From Pseudomonadota bacterium (GTDB taxonomy: Bacteria; Pseudomonadota; Gammaproteobacteria; Steroidobacterales; Steroidobacteraceae), in contig JAJXWE010000001.1 in NCBI GenBank assembly GCA_021781775.1, forward strand, positions 1 through 39,012: a stretch of DNA of 39,012 bases, given 5' to 3'. The notes beneath the pieces are model-generated. The model was not told the origin of the DNA, did not search any database, and was given only the letters and a program-made list of their open reading frames with translations. Position 1 is the first letter of the stretch, and every line of letters starts with the position of its first letter. Below are positions 17,907 to 27,008 of the stretch, in pieces. The position numbers were made by a program, and so were the translations under genes.

Positions 17907-19277
17907 ATGCAGCAAGAATCACTCCAACTTGATGCCGCCGCGGTCCGCGGGATGTTCGACGAACGGCACATCGAGCGCGCGAAAGTCGGTGTGTTCGATA
18001 TCGACGGGATCCTGCGCGGCAAGTACATGGGGCGCGAGAAGTTCCTGTCCGCGCTCGAGAAGGGATTCGGGTTCTGCGACGTGGTGCTGGGGTGGGACTC
18101 CAACGACCAGCTCTGCGACAACGTGCGCTTCACCGGCTGGCACACGGCGTTCCCCGATGCCACCGCGCGCATCTTGCCGGCGACATGCCGCAACATTCCC
18201 TTCGAGCCGGACACCCCGCTTTTCCTCGCGGAGTTCTCCGGTGCCGCCGAGGCGATTTGCCCGCGCGGCACCCTGCGGCGGGTGCTAGACCGGGCCGCGC
18301 GCCTTGGCTACAGCACGCACGCCGCGGTCGAGTACGAGTTCTTCCTTTTTAAGGAAACGCCCGAGTCAGTGCGCAACAAAGGCTACCGCGATCTGCAGAC
18401 ACTCACGCCGGGCAACTTCGGGTACTCGGTGCTACGCAACTCGGTGCACGCGGAGTTCTACCAGGCGCTGCTCGATCTCGCCTCCGCCATGCGTATGCCT
18501 ATCGAGAGTCTGCACACCGAGACCGGTCCCGGGGTGCTCGAAGCCGCCCTCGCATACTGTGGGGCGCTCGAGGCGGCGGACCGCGCGGCGTTGTTCAAGA
18601 CCTTCGCGAAAGTGCTGGCGCAACGCCACGGCCTGATGGCGACCTTCATGGCCAAGTGGTCGAACCGTTATCCCGGCCAGAGCGGACACCTGCACCTGTC
18701 GCTGCAGCGCGCCGACGGTGCGCCGGTCTTTCACGATCCGGCCCGGCCGCACGAGATATCAGACGAGATGCGCTGGTTCATCGGCGGACAGCAGGCGCTC
18801 ATGCCGGAGTGCCTGGCGATGGTCGCCTGCACCGTCAACAGCTACTCGCGCCTCGTCCCCGGTTACTGGGCGCCGACCTCGGCGACCTGGGGCGTGGAGA
18901 ATCGCACCACGGCGCTGCGCGTCATCCGCGGGGGTGCCTCCAGCCAGCGCGTGGAGTATCGCATTGCGGCCGCCGACATCAATCCCTACCTGGCGCTCGC
19001 CGCGGCCATCGGCACCGGTCTGTGGGGCATCGAGCACCGCATCGAGCCCGATGCGCCGATGGTGGGCAATGCCTATGACCGTGAGCATCCGCCGCACCGC
19101 CGGCTGCCGGCGACGCTGGAGGAGGCGGCCGAGCGGCTGCTCTCATCCGAGGCAGCGCGCGAGCTGTTCGGGAACGCCTTCGTCGAGCACTTCGCCGCCA
19201 CCCGGCAATGGGAGGAGCGGGAATTTCGCAAGGCGATCACGGATTGGGAGTTGTCCCGTTACTTCGAGATCATTTGA
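17907..19277 (+). CDS. glutamine synthetase-like gamma-glutamyl-amine ligase
   Basis: 456-residue ATP-dependent ligase of the glutamine synthetase superfamily. Metal and substrate residues are in place: AAVEYEFFLF, HTETGPGVLEAAL, SGHLHLSL, NSYSRLVPGYWAP near residue 310, and VEYRIAAADINPYLALAAAI. The sequence is of the catabolic GlnT/PuuA/GlnA4-like kind, not the housekeeping GlnA; the adenylylation-site Tyr region of GlnA is absent. In related systems such enzymes join glutamate to putrescine (PuuA), isopropylamine (IpuC) or ethanolamine (GlnA4 of Streptomyces). Next to an alcohol dehydrogenase, aldehyde dehydrogenase, GATase-fold hydrolase and ethanolamine-type permease, the most economical substrate is ethanolamine, giving gamma-glutamylethanolamide. 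Family assignment is firm; substrate is inference. It starts 18 bases after glpF with a CTGGAG ribosome site. Confidence 0.88.
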   Translation: MQQESLQLDAAAVRGMFDERHIERAKVGVFDIDGILRGKYMGREKFLSALEKGFGFCDVVLGWDSNDQLCDNVRFTGWHTAFPDATARILPATCRNIPFEPDTPLFLAEFSGAAEAICPRGTLRRVLDRAARLGYSTHAAVEYEFFLFKETPESVRNKGYRDLQTLTPGNFGYSVLRNSVHAEFYQALLDLASAMRMPIESLHTETGPGVLEAALAYCGALEAADRAALFKTFAKVLAQRHGLMATFMAKWSNRYPGQSGHLHLSLQRADGAPVFHDPARPHEISDEMRWFIGGQQALMPECLAMVACTVNSYSRLVPGYWAPTSATWGVENRTTALRVIRGGASSQRVEYRIAAADINPYLALAAAIGTGLWGIEHRIEPDAPMVGNAYDREHPPHRRLPATLEEAAERLLSSEAARELFGNAFVEHFAATRQWEEREFRKAITDWELSRYFEII

Positions 19278-19286
19278 GAGTCCCTC

Positions 19287-20678
19287 ATGAGCACCCTGTT
19301 ACAGACCATCAGTCCCGTCGATGGCCGCGTATATGTCGAGCGGCCGTTGGCCGACACGAAGGCCATTGACGCGGCGCTCGAGGCGGCGCGGCGCGCTCAG
19401 GTTACCTGGGCCGCCACGCCGGTCGCGACCCGAGTGGCGCTGCTTGGCCGCGCGGTCGATGTGTTCATCGCCAAGACCTCCGTCATCGCTGAAGAGATCG
19501 CCTGGCAGATGGGCCGGCCCGTAGCGCACGCCCCCGGCGAGGTTCGCGGCTTCGAGGAACGCGCCCGCTACATGCTGGGCATCGCCGAGCGCGCGCTTGA
19601 GCCCATCGATCCCGGACCGAAGCCGGGCTTCGTGCGGCGGATCAAGCGCGCGCCGCTCGGCGTCGTGGCGGTGGTCGCGCCCTGGAATTATCCCTACCTG
19701 ACGGCGGTGAACGCGGTGATTCCGGCCCTCGCCGCCGGCAACGCCGTCGTCCTCAAACATTCGCATCAGACGCCGCTGTGCGCGGAGCGCTTCGCCGAGG
19801 CATTCGCCGCCGCCAGCCTGCCGGTCGGCGTGTTCCAGTTCCTGCATCTGTCCCACGAGGACACCTCGCGCCTGATGGGCGACCCGCGACTCGGCAGCGT
19901 GTGTTTCACCGGTTCGGTCGCGGGCGGCAAGGCGGTAGTCGCGGCCACTGCGGCGGGCTTCGCGACCTCGGGCCTGGAGCTCGGCGGCAAAGATCCCGCG
20001 TATGTGCGCGCCGACGCCAACCTGGAGCACGCCATCGAATCGCTGACCGATGGCGCGTTCTTCAACGCCGGCCAGTCCTGTTGCGGTATCAAGCGTATCT
20101 ACGTGGCTGCGCCGCTCTACGAGCGCTTCGTGGAAGGGGTGGTCGGATTGGCGAGCCGCTACCGCCTCGGCTCGCCGCTCGACCCCCAGACGACCCTTGG
20201 GCCTGTGGTGCGAGCCGCAGCCGCGGATCATGTCCGCTCGCAGGTCGACGCGGCGGTGGCCGCGGGCGCCCGACAGCTCGTCGAGGGCCGCCACTTCCCT
20301 CGGGACGAGCGCGGCACGCCCTACCTCGCGCCACAGGTGCTCGTCGACGTCGATCACTCGCACACGATCATGTGTGAAGAAACCTTCGGTCCGGCGGTCG
20401 GCATCATGAAGGTCTCATCCGACGAGGAAGCCATCCGGCTGATGAACGACAGCGCCTTCGGGCTGACGGCGGCAGTCTATTCCGCAGACCCAGAGCGGGC
20501 CGAGCAGATCGGTGATCGCCTCGAGACCGGTACGGTGTTTCTGAATCGCTGCGACTATCTCGATCCGGCGCTCGCCTGGACCGGAGTGAAGCATTCGGGC
20601 CGCGGCTGCACGCTCTCCCGCGTCGGCTACGAGTACCTGACACGTCCCAAGTCCTACCATCTCCGGGTGCAACTATGA
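19287..20678 (+). CDS. NAD(P)-dependent aldehyde dehydrogenase
   Basis: 463-residue ALDH-superfamily enzyme. Visible: VAPWNYPYLTAVNAVIPALA (nucleotide-binding start), CFTGSVAGGKAV, the general-base glutamate in LELGGKDPAYV near residue 231, the catalytic Cys265 in NAGQSCCG, and EETFGPAVGIMKV. KHSHQTPL replaces the more usual KPS, still with the cofactor-binding lysine. It starts 9 bases after the GS-like ligase and its stop overlaps the next gene by four bases. In the proposed route it would oxidise gamma-glutamyl-aminoacetaldehyde to gamma-glutamylglycine, as PuuC does for the putrescine derivative. ALDH function is certain; substrate is inferred from neighbours only. Confidence 0.92.
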   Translation: MSTLLQTISPVDGRVYVERPLADTKAIDAALEAARRAQVTWAATPVATRVALLGRAVDVFIAKTSVIAEEIAWQMGRPVAHAPGEVRGFEERARYMLGIAERALEPIDPGPKPGFVRRIKRAPLGVVAVVAPWNYPYLTAVNAVIPALAAGNAVVLKHSHQTPLCAERFAEAFAAASLPVGVFQFLHLSHEDTSRLMGDPRLGSVCFTGSVAGGKAVVAATAAGFATSGLELGGKDPAYVRADANLEHAIESLTDGAFFNAGQSCCGIKRIYVAAPLYERFVEGVVGLASRYRLGSPLDPQTTLGPVVRAAAADHVRSQVDAAVAAGARQLVEGRHFPRDERGTPYLAPQVLVDVDHSHTIMCEETFGPAVGIMKVSSDEEAIRLMNDSAFGLTAAVYSADPERAEQIGDRLETGTVFLNRCDYLDPALAWTGVKHSGRGCTLSRVGYEYLTRPKSYHLRVQL

Positions 20679-21841
20679 TGACTTCCTGGCACGCCAACTG
20701 GAACTACCCGACCCGGATCTGGGCCGGACCGGGCCGCATCGCCGAGCTCCCCAAGGCCTGCACCGAGCTCGGCATCCGCCGGCCGCTGCTCGTCACGGAC
20801 ATCGGCCTGCTGCGCCATCCCATGATCAGCGCCGCGCTCAAAACGCTGCCCGGCGCTGCGCTGTTCGGCGAAGTCAAAGGCAACCCCACAGGAGCCAATG
20901 TGGAAGCGGGCCTCGCCGCCTATCGTTCTGCGGGGCATGACGGCGTGGTGGCCTTCGGCGGCGGCTCGGCGCTCGATGCAGGCAAGGTCATCGCCTTCAT
21001 GAGCGGCCAGCGCCGGCCGATGTGGGACTTCGAGGACATCGGCGACTGGTGGACGCGCGCCGATCCGGCCGGGATCGCCCCGGTGGTCGCGGTGCCCACG
21101 ACGGCGGGCACGGGCTCCGAGGTCGGCCGCGCCAGCGTCATCCTCAACGAGGCGACCCACCAGAAGAAGATCATCTTTCATCCGCGGATGATGCCGGGCA
21201 TCGTGATCAGCGATCCCGGCCTCACCACCGGCCTACCCGCGCACGTTACCGCGGCCACGGGCTTGGATGCCTTCGTGCATTGCTTCGAAGCGTACTGCGC
21301 GCCGGGGTTCCACCCCCTCGCCGACGGCCTCGCCCTCGAGGGCATGCGCCTGATCGCCCGGTACCTGCTCCTGGCCTATGCGCGGGGTGACGACCTGGAG
21401 GCGCGCGCCAACATGCTGGCGGCGGCATCCATGGGTGCCGCCGCCTTCCAGAAGGGCCTGGGCGCCGTGCACGCCATCGCCCATCCGGTCGGCTCGTGGT
21501 TCGACACCCATCATGGCCTGACCAACGCCGTGATCCTGCCGTACGTCATGCGCCACAACCGCGCCGCCATCGCGGACAAGACTGTGATTATCGCCCGTCA
21601 GCTTGGCCTCGCCGCGCCCGGGTTCGACAGCCTGTTCGACTGGGTGCTCGAGTTCCGCCGCGCTCTGGGCATTCCGCACACGTTGGCGCAAATCGGCGTC
21701 TCCCTCGACAACGCCGCGGTCATCGGCGCGGAGGCGGCCGCCGACCCCTCGGCCGGCGGCAACCCGATTCCCGTGGAGGCGGTCGCGCTCGAGCGGATCT
21801 TTCGCGCGGCGGTCACCGGGGACCTCGACGCGGCAGCCTGA
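20675..21841 (+). CDS. iron-containing (group III) alcohol dehydrogenase
   Basis: 388-residue Fe-ADH family enzyme. The NAD-binding part has VVAFGGGSALDAGKVIAF with the GGGS loop, then VPTTAGTGSEVGRASVI. The metal site is contributed by DAFVHCFEAY and GLGAVHAIAHPVGSWFDTHHG, with Asp and three His in the expected spacing, so the enzyme should bind Fe(II) or Zn(II). It overlaps the ALDH stop by four bases and ends 4 bases before the next gene. Where E. coli Puu uses an amine oxidase (PuuB) between ligase and ALDH, this cluster has an alcohol dehydrogenase, which matches a glutamylated amino alcohol such as gamma-glutamylethanolamide. An initial double ATG (MM) leaves a one-codon uncertainty in the start. 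Confidence 0.92.
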   Translation: MMTSWHANWNYPTRIWAGPGRIAELPKACTELGIRRPLLVTDIGLLRHPMISAALKTLPGAALFGEVKGNPTGANVEAGLAAYRSAGHDGVVAFGGGSALDAGKVIAFMSGQRRPMWDFEDIGDWWTRADPAGIAPVVAVPTTAGTGSEVGRASVILNEATHQKKIIFHPRMMPGIVISDPGLTTGLPAHVTAATGLDAFVHCFEAYCAPGFHPLADGLALEGMRLIARYLLLAYARGDDLEARANMLAAASMGAAAFQKGLGAVHAIAHPVGSWFDTHHGLTNAVILPYVMRHNRAAIADKTVIIARQLGLAAPGFDSLFDWVLEFRRALGIPHTLAQIGVSLDNAAVIGAEAAADPSAGGNPIPVEAVALERIFRAAVTGDLDAAA

Positions 21842-21845
21842 TGTC

Positions 21846-22700
21846 ATGAGCGCGCCTCGCGTCCTGGTGGTCGATGGCAACGTGGCGGACATCCGTCGCA
21901 GGCAGATCGAGGCGGTCGGCTACGACACTGCGACCAGCTATGCCCGCGTCCTGCGGCGTTTGCGCCCGGACCTCGAGTGCGACATCGCGTACCCGGCGGA
22001 CGTGCACCCCGTGGCGGAGCTTGCGGGCGCACTCGATCGCTACGACGGCGTGGCGATCACCGGCTCGGCGCTGTGCATCGCCGACGGCGGCCCCGCCGTC
22101 GAGCGGCAGATCGATCTGGCGCGCAGCGTGTTCGATCGCGGGGTGCCGTTGTTTGGTAGCTGCTGGGGACTGCAGGTGGCAGTTGCGGCCGCGGGCGGGG
22201 TCGTCGAGCGCAATCCCCGTGGCCGGGAATTCGGCTTCGCGCGACGGATCCTGCTGACCGAGGCGGGCCGCGCACACCCGCTGTTCTCGGACAAGCCGGC
22301 AGTGTTCGAGGCCCCGACCGTGCACCGCGATCACGTCGCGAGACTGCCCGAGGGTGCGCAGGTGCTGGCCGTCAACGAGATGGGAGTGCAGGCGGCGACG
22401 TTCAGTCACCGCCGGGGAACGTGCTGGGGCGTGCAATACCACCCGGAATACGACTACGGAGACATCCGCGCCGTCGCGCAACGCTACGGGACGGCGCTGG
22501 TCGATGCCGGCCTGTTCGCTGGCCCAGAGGATCTCGATGATTTCGCGGCCGACATGGCGGCGCTGCAGGCCGATCCGGCGTGCGAGGCGCTGCTGTGGAA
22601 ACACGGCCTGGGACCCGCCATGCGCGCCGAGCCGCTGCGCCTGCGGGAACTCGCCAACTGGCTGACCCTGCAGGTCGAGCCGCGCGCCTGCTCCCGCTGA
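21846..22700 (+). CDS. class I glutamine amidotransferase-fold hydrolase
   Basis: 284-residue protein with the type 1 GATase triad: Cys106 in LFGSCWGLQ and His199/Glu201 in VQYHPEYD. There is no synthetase domain and no neighbouring synthetase partner, so it more likely acts as a free gamma-glutamyl amide hydrolase, the job PuuD does in putrescine breakdown. In the proposed route it would split gamma-glutamylglycine to glutamate and glycine. The ATG at 21846 is chosen because it lies 4 bases after the alcohol dehydrogenase stop; the same frame reads upstream inside that gene and is a shadow. The sequence resembles GuaA-type GATases more than the peptidase-C26 PuuD type, which leaves the exact reaction open. 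Confidence 0.87.
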   Translation: MSAPRVLVVDGNVADIRRRQIEAVGYDTATSYARVLRRLRPDLECDIAYPADVHPVAELAGALDRYDGVAITGSALCIADGGPAVERQIDLARSVFDRGVPLFGSCWGLQVAVAAAGGVVERNPRGREFGFARRILLTEAGRAHPLFSDKPAVFEAPTVHRDHVARLPEGAQVLAVNEMGVQAATFSHRRGTCWGVQYHPEYDYGDIRAVAQRYGTALVDAGLFAGPEDLDDFAADMAALQADPACEALLWKHGLGPAMRAEPLRLRELANWLTLQVEPRACSR

Positions 22701-22748
22701 GAGGATCGGCGCCGGCAACCGGAGCAGATTGACAATGGGGGGCTTCCC

Positions 22749-24161
22749 ATGGTGCAAGCAGAGCCGCAGCTGTCCCGCTCCCTGAGCGGCCTCCACTTGT
22801 GGGGCATCGCCGTGGGACTGGTCATCTCCGGAGAGTACTTCGGTTGGAGTTACGGCTGGGCGCAGGCCGGGACGCTCGGCTTCCTTGTGACCACGGCGCT
22901 GATCGCCGTGATGTATACCACGTTCATCTTCAGCTACACCGAGCTCACCACCGCCATCCCGCACGCCGGCGGCCCGTTCGCGTACAGCTACCGTGCCTTC
23001 GGCCCCGTCGGCGGATACCTGGCGGGATTCGCGACGCTGGTGGAATTCGTGTTCGCGCCGCCAGCGATCGCGCTCGCCATCGGAGCCTACCTGCACGTGC
23101 AGTTCCACACTCTGGACGCGCGTATGGCCGCGGTGGGCGCCTACGCGGTGTTCATGACGCTCAACATCGTCGGGGTGATGATCGCCGCGACCTTCGAGCT
23201 GGTCATCACGCTCCTCGCCATCGCCGAGCTCGTCGTTTTCATGGCGGTGGTCGCTGGCGGCTTCAGCTGGGCGCATTACGTTCATCTCGGCTGGGCGGGA
23301 CATGCGCACCCGTCCGCGGCCATGTTTGGGGGGATCTTCGCCGCGATCCCGTTCGCGATCTGGTTCTTCCTCGCCATCGAGGGGGCGGCCATGGCGGCCG
23401 AGGAGGTCAAGAACCCCTCGCGCACCATTCCTCCGGCTTACATCGGCGGCATCATCACCCTGTTGGCACTCGCCTTCGGCACCATGATATTCGCCGGCGG
23501 GGCGGGCGACTGGCGCCGGCTCGCCAACATCAACGACCCCCTGCCGCGGGCGATGATGATCGTCGTGGGGGAGAACAGCGGCTGGATGCACCTGCTGGTG
23601 TGGATCGGACTCCTCGGGCTCATCGCCTCGTTCCACGGCATCATCATGGGCTACTCGCGGCAGATCTTCGCGCTCGCCCGCGCGGGCTTCCTGCCGGGGT
23701 TCCTCGGGCGTGTACACAAGCGGTGGCGGACACCTTACGTCGCGGTGCTCGCGGGCGGCGCCGTGGGCATCGCGGCCATCTACTCCGACAAGGTGATCAC
23801 CATCGCGGGGCAGTCGCTCACGGCGAGCATCGTGACGCTGTCGGCGCTGGGGGCCATCGTCATGTACATCGTAAGCCTCGCGAGCCTGCTGCGCCTGAGG
23901 CGGTGCGCGCCGGACTTGCCGCGGCCCTTCCGCACACCGCTGTTCCCGGTCTTTCCGCTGATGGCGCTGGTGCTGGCGGTCATCTCGCTCATTTCGATCG
24001 TCTATTACAATCCGCAGCTCGCGGTCATATTCGTCGTGCTCAGCACGCTCGGCGGAGCGGCCACCCGGTATCGCCTGCGGCGCCGGGGTCTGAACGGGGA
24101 CGATGCGCTGCTGCGGACGGGGGACTCACGGCAGATGGCGCCCGAAGCCGATTCCGAATAG
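22749..24161 (+). CDS. APC-family permease, ethanolamine permease-like
   Basis: 470-residue inner-membrane transporter with about 12 helices of the amino acid-polyamine-organocation superfamily. The N-terminal LWGIAVGLVISGEYFGWSYG, then FSYTELTTAIPHAGGPFAYS and GPVGGYLAGFATLVEFVFAP, match the pattern I associate with bacterial ethanolamine permeases (Eat/EutP-type, TIGR00908). The mid-protein AIEGAAMAAEEVKNPSRTIP loop is an APC hallmark. It lies 48 bases after the GATase gene and would feed ethanolamine to the gamma-glutamyl route. An amino-acid or other amine substrate cannot be excluded on sequence alone. A long frame-shifted reading over this gene is high-GC shadow. Confidence 0.88.
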   Translation: MVQAEPQLSRSLSGLHLWGIAVGLVISGEYFGWSYGWAQAGTLGFLVTTALIAVMYTTFIFSYTELTTAIPHAGGPFAYSYRAFGPVGGYLAGFATLVEFVFAPPAIALAIGAYLHVQFHTLDARMAAVGAYAVFMTLNIVGVMIAATFELVITLLAIAELVVFMAVVAGGFSWAHYVHLGWAGHAHPSAAMFGGIFAAIPFAIWFFLAIEGAAMAAEEVKNPSRTIPPAYIGGIITLLALAFGTMIFAGGAGDWRRLANINDPLPRAMMIVVGENSGWMHLLVWIGLLGLIASFHGIIMGYSRQIFALARAGFLPGFLGRVHKRWRTPYVAVLAGGAVGIAAIYSDKVITIAGQSLTASIVTLSALGAIVMYIVSLASLLRLRRCAPDLPRPFRTPLFPVFPLMALVLAVISLISIVYYNPQLAVIFVVLSTLGGAATRYRLRRRGLNGDDALLRTGDSRQMAPEADSE

Positions 24162-24241
24162 ACGCGCCCCGGCCGGCGCACATGCGGCATGCAGCGGCGC
24201 AATACGGCTGTCACGAAACTCATAGCGTAAAGGCGGATTCA

Positions 24242-26179
24242 ATGAACCGATCACCTCGAAGAAGCCCGGCCACATCCATCCGGATTTCCAAGGCGGCAGT
24301 CCTGCTCGCGAGCCTCGCGTTCGCCCTGCCCGCGCCAAGCCTTGCGGCCGCCCGTGGCGGCAAGGCCGCTACGGAGCATACCCTGACCCCGATCAAACAC
24401 GTCATCCTGATCATCGGGGAGAACCATACCTTCGACAACCTGTTCGCGACCTACGTGCCCCCCAACGGCCAGACGGTGTGGAATCTGCTGTCCATGGGAA
24501 TCGTGACAGCGAACGGCACGCCCGGCCCCAACGCCGCGCTCGCCCGCCAGTGGCAGGCCACCGACACGACGGTCTATTCGTCCGATCCGACCCACACACA
24601 GCCGCTCGCCGCGCTGCCGGCCCTGAACACGGCCGATGCGGTGGCAAAGCCGCGTTTCGCCACGGTCGAGCAGGCCGCGCTTCGCGAGCCCGGCCTGTCG
24701 CCCGGCGATGAACGGCTGCTGCTGACGGGCACCACGGGCCAGCCCGCGGACGTGATCGACAAGCGCTTCCCGAGCCAATTCCCGAACGCGCCCATCGACG
24801 TCACCCGTTACATCCCCTATGACTCGTACTGGGTCAGTCCGGTGCATCGCCTGTTCCAGATGCGCCAGGAACTCGATTGCTCGCCCGCGGCCATGACTGC
24901 GGTCAATCCGAGTGGCTGCCGCGCGGACCTGTTCCCCTGGGTGGAGCTTACCGTGGGCGCAGGCTCGAGCGGCGCCCCGCGGCCCGAGAACTACAATGAG
25001 CAGACGACGCAAGAAGGCCCCGCGGCCATGGCGTTCTACAACATGGCGCGCGGCGACGTCCCCTATCTCGCCAAGCTGGCGCGTGAGTACGCCCTGGCGG
25101 ACAACTATCACCAGGCGGCGCTCGGTGGTACCGGCGCCAATCACGTCATGCTCGGCTACGGCACGCTTATCTACTACGCGGACCACCGGGGCCAGCCGGC
25201 CCGGCCGCCCTTCAACCAGATCGAGAACCCGAACCCCGCGCCGGGTACCAACAATTGGTATGTCCAGGACGGCTACAAGGGCGGTTCCTACACCGAGTGC
25301 GCCGACCCCGCCCAACCCGGCGTGGCGGCGGTGGACAAATACCTCGCGGCCTTGCCCTACGCGGCGTTCAACCACGGCGACTGCCGGCCAGGGGCGTATT
25401 ACCTGGTCAACAACTATGAGCCCGGCTACCACGGCAACGGCACGCCAGCGCTGCTCGGTGCGGATCATTTCACCGTCCCGCCCACCCGGCAGGGCAACAT
25501 CGCGCTGCTCATGAGCCGCTACCACGTCAGCTGGAAGTACTACGGTGAAGGCTGGCAGGGCGGCCGATTGCGCCCGCACCTCGGGCGCTTCTGCCGCATC
25601 TGCGACCCGTTCCTCTATTCGACGCAGATCATGACCAACCCCGCGCTGCGCGCGGACAACGCCGGCATCCACGCCCTGTATGCCGATATCCGCAGCGACA
25701 CTCTGCCCGACGTCTCCTTCGTCAAACCGGATGAGCTGCTCGACGGACACCCGGCCTCCTCCAAGGTGGATCTGCTGGAGGGATTCATCCGCAAGATCAT
25801 CGACATGGTTCGCTCGCGGCCGGCTCTCTGGAAAGATACCGCAATCATGATCACCATGGACGAAGGCGGCGGGTTTTGGGACGAGGGGTACGTGCAGCCG
25901 ATCGACTTCTTCGGCGATGGCACCCGGGTGCCACTCATCGTGGTGTCGCGCTACTCACGCGGAGGACGGGTGGTCCACACTTATTACGATCACGTCTCGT
26001 TCGACAAGTTCGTGGAGGCCAACTGGGAGATCGGTCAGCGCATCTCCCGCTACAGCCGCGACAACCTGCCGGACCCCATCGCCTCGCCCGCCAGTCCTTA
26101 CGTGCCGCTCAACGCGCCAGCGATCGGCGACCTGATGGGCATGTTTCAGTTCAAGGTCCATGGGCCGCACGGCGGTTGA
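24242..26179 (+). CDS. secreted phospholipase C-family phosphoesterase
   Basis: 645-residue exported phosphoesterase of the PF04185 type, the family of bacterial phospholipase C and AcpA-like acid phosphatases. Residues 1 to about 37 form a Sec-type signal peptide (AVLLASLAFALPAPSLAAA). The mature N-terminus starts the catalytic core with IKHVILIIGENHTFDNLFAT, containing the family's metal-binding Glu-Asn and Thr nucleophile region. Further conserved blocks are GGTGANHVMLGYG, the C-terminal ITMDEGGGFWDEGY and VSRYSRGGRVVHTYYDHVSF. The ATG at 24242 is chosen because it begins the signal peptide; 80 bases separate it from the permease. It could release phosphoethanolamine or other head groups from phospholipids outside the cytoplasm, matching the ethanolamine and glycerol genes upstream. 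Exact substrate unproven. Confidence 0.88.
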   Translation: MNRSPRRSPATSIRISKAAVLLASLAFALPAPSLAAARGGKAATEHTLTPIKHVILIIGENHTFDNLFATYVPPNGQTVWNLLSMGIVTANGTPGPNAALARQWQATDTTVYSSDPTHTQPLAALPALNTADAVAKPRFATVEQAALREPGLSPGDERLLLTGTTGQPADVIDKRFPSQFPNAPIDVTRYIPYDSYWVSPVHRLFQMRQELDCSPAAMTAVNPSGCRADLFPWVELTVGAGSSGAPRPENYNEQTTQEGPAAMAFYNMARGDVPYLAKLAREYALADNYHQAALGGTGANHVMLGYGTLIYYADHRGQPARPPFNQIENPNPAPGTNNWYVQDGYKGGSYTECADPAQPGVAAVDKYLAALPYAAFNHGDCRPGAYYLVNNYEPGYHGNGTPALLGADHFTVPPTRQGNIALLMSRYHVSWKYYGEGWQGGRLRPHLGRFCRICDPFLYSTQIMTNPALRADNAGIHALYADIRSDTLPDVSFVKPDELLDGHPASSKVDLLEGFIRKIIDMVRSRPALWKDTAIMITMDEGGGFWDEGYVQPIDFFGDGTRVPLIVVSRYSRGGRVVHTYYDHVSFDKFVEANWEIGQRISRYSRDNLPDPIASPASPYVPLNAPAIGDLMGMFQFKVHGPHGG

Positions 26180-26232
26180 TCGGCGATCCAGCGAGGCCCC
26201 GTACACATCGGCTGTAGTCCGCAAAATTCCAT

Positions 26233-26958
26233 TTAAGCGGCGACAAGACTGTACTCGTGGTGGAGTCCGCCGAGAATGGGGTTGGCGCGGACGGAATAGG
26301 TTTCACCACGGCGATGACGTGAGACGGACTTCGGGAGGGCGATGGTCGGAGGATCCGGAATCCCCGGTCCCAAAGACATATGCGGTCGGCCGCGGTTGTA
26401 GTGCTGAATCCATGTTTTCAGCAACGTACGCAAATGCGATTCGGAGAGCGGAATCACCCAGTCCAGGCACTCCCTGCGTAATGTGCCGATGACCTGCTCG
26501 CAGAGGGCATTCATCTTCGGACAGTGAGGGGCGGAGCGCAGTACACGGAGTCCCAGAGCCTGGACCGATTCATCGAGCCCGGGGGAGAAGATACTGTCCC
26601 GGTCGTGGAGCAGGAATCGATATCGGTGATCGAGGGTGGCAACTTCGCGCAGTTGCTCCAGCGTCCAGGCCGCGGTAGGGTGAACCGTGACGTTGCCGTG
26701 GACCAAGCGACGGGGCCCGCGCTCGATCACGACGAAGACGTAGAGCATGCGAAAGTTCGCTGTGATGGCGAGACAAAAGTCGCAGGCTAAGATTCCTTGG
26801 GCGTGCAGGCGCAGGAAGGTCGACCAGCGCAGATCCCCTCGTGGCCTGCCCGGCGGGCGCGGGGGCATGTACTTGCGCACGGTGCCAGGAGAGATCCGGA
26901 TGCCGAGCTTCAACAGCAACCAGTGAGCGATTGAGCAATGCGCCCCGATGGCGAGCAT
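26233..26958 (-). mobile_element. 5'-truncated integrase-core transposase
   Basis: 241 residues of an IS481/IS3-like rve-domain transposase. The DDE residues are visible: ILACDFCLAI (first Asp), LLHDRDSIFSP (second Asp) and NALCEQVIGTLRRE (Glu). They are followed by WIQHYNRGRPHMSLG, the typical end. The N-terminal helix-turn-helix part, about 100 residues in full-length relatives, is missing, and a TGA sits directly before the first ATG, so this is a remnant unable to act alone. The broken 5' edge is about 45 bases from the PadR start. Its last codons lie within a CCATTTAAGC motif that recurs at 29206. Confidence 0.85.
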
Positions 26959-27008
26959 TCAGCACGACGCGCTTGCCTATCGTTTATTTATTCCATATTA
27001 TAGAAGTT

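Noticed and set aside
21813..23717. 634-codon antisense frame over the GATase and permease genes
   Set aside because: It shadows two clear plus-strand genes and its composition (Arg/His/Gly/Asp-rich) is that of a frame artefact.
22799..24241. Long N-terminal extension of the phosphoesterase frame across the permease gene
   Set aside because: The permease is convincing in the other frame, and a good signal peptide begins at 24242, so the extension is not protein.
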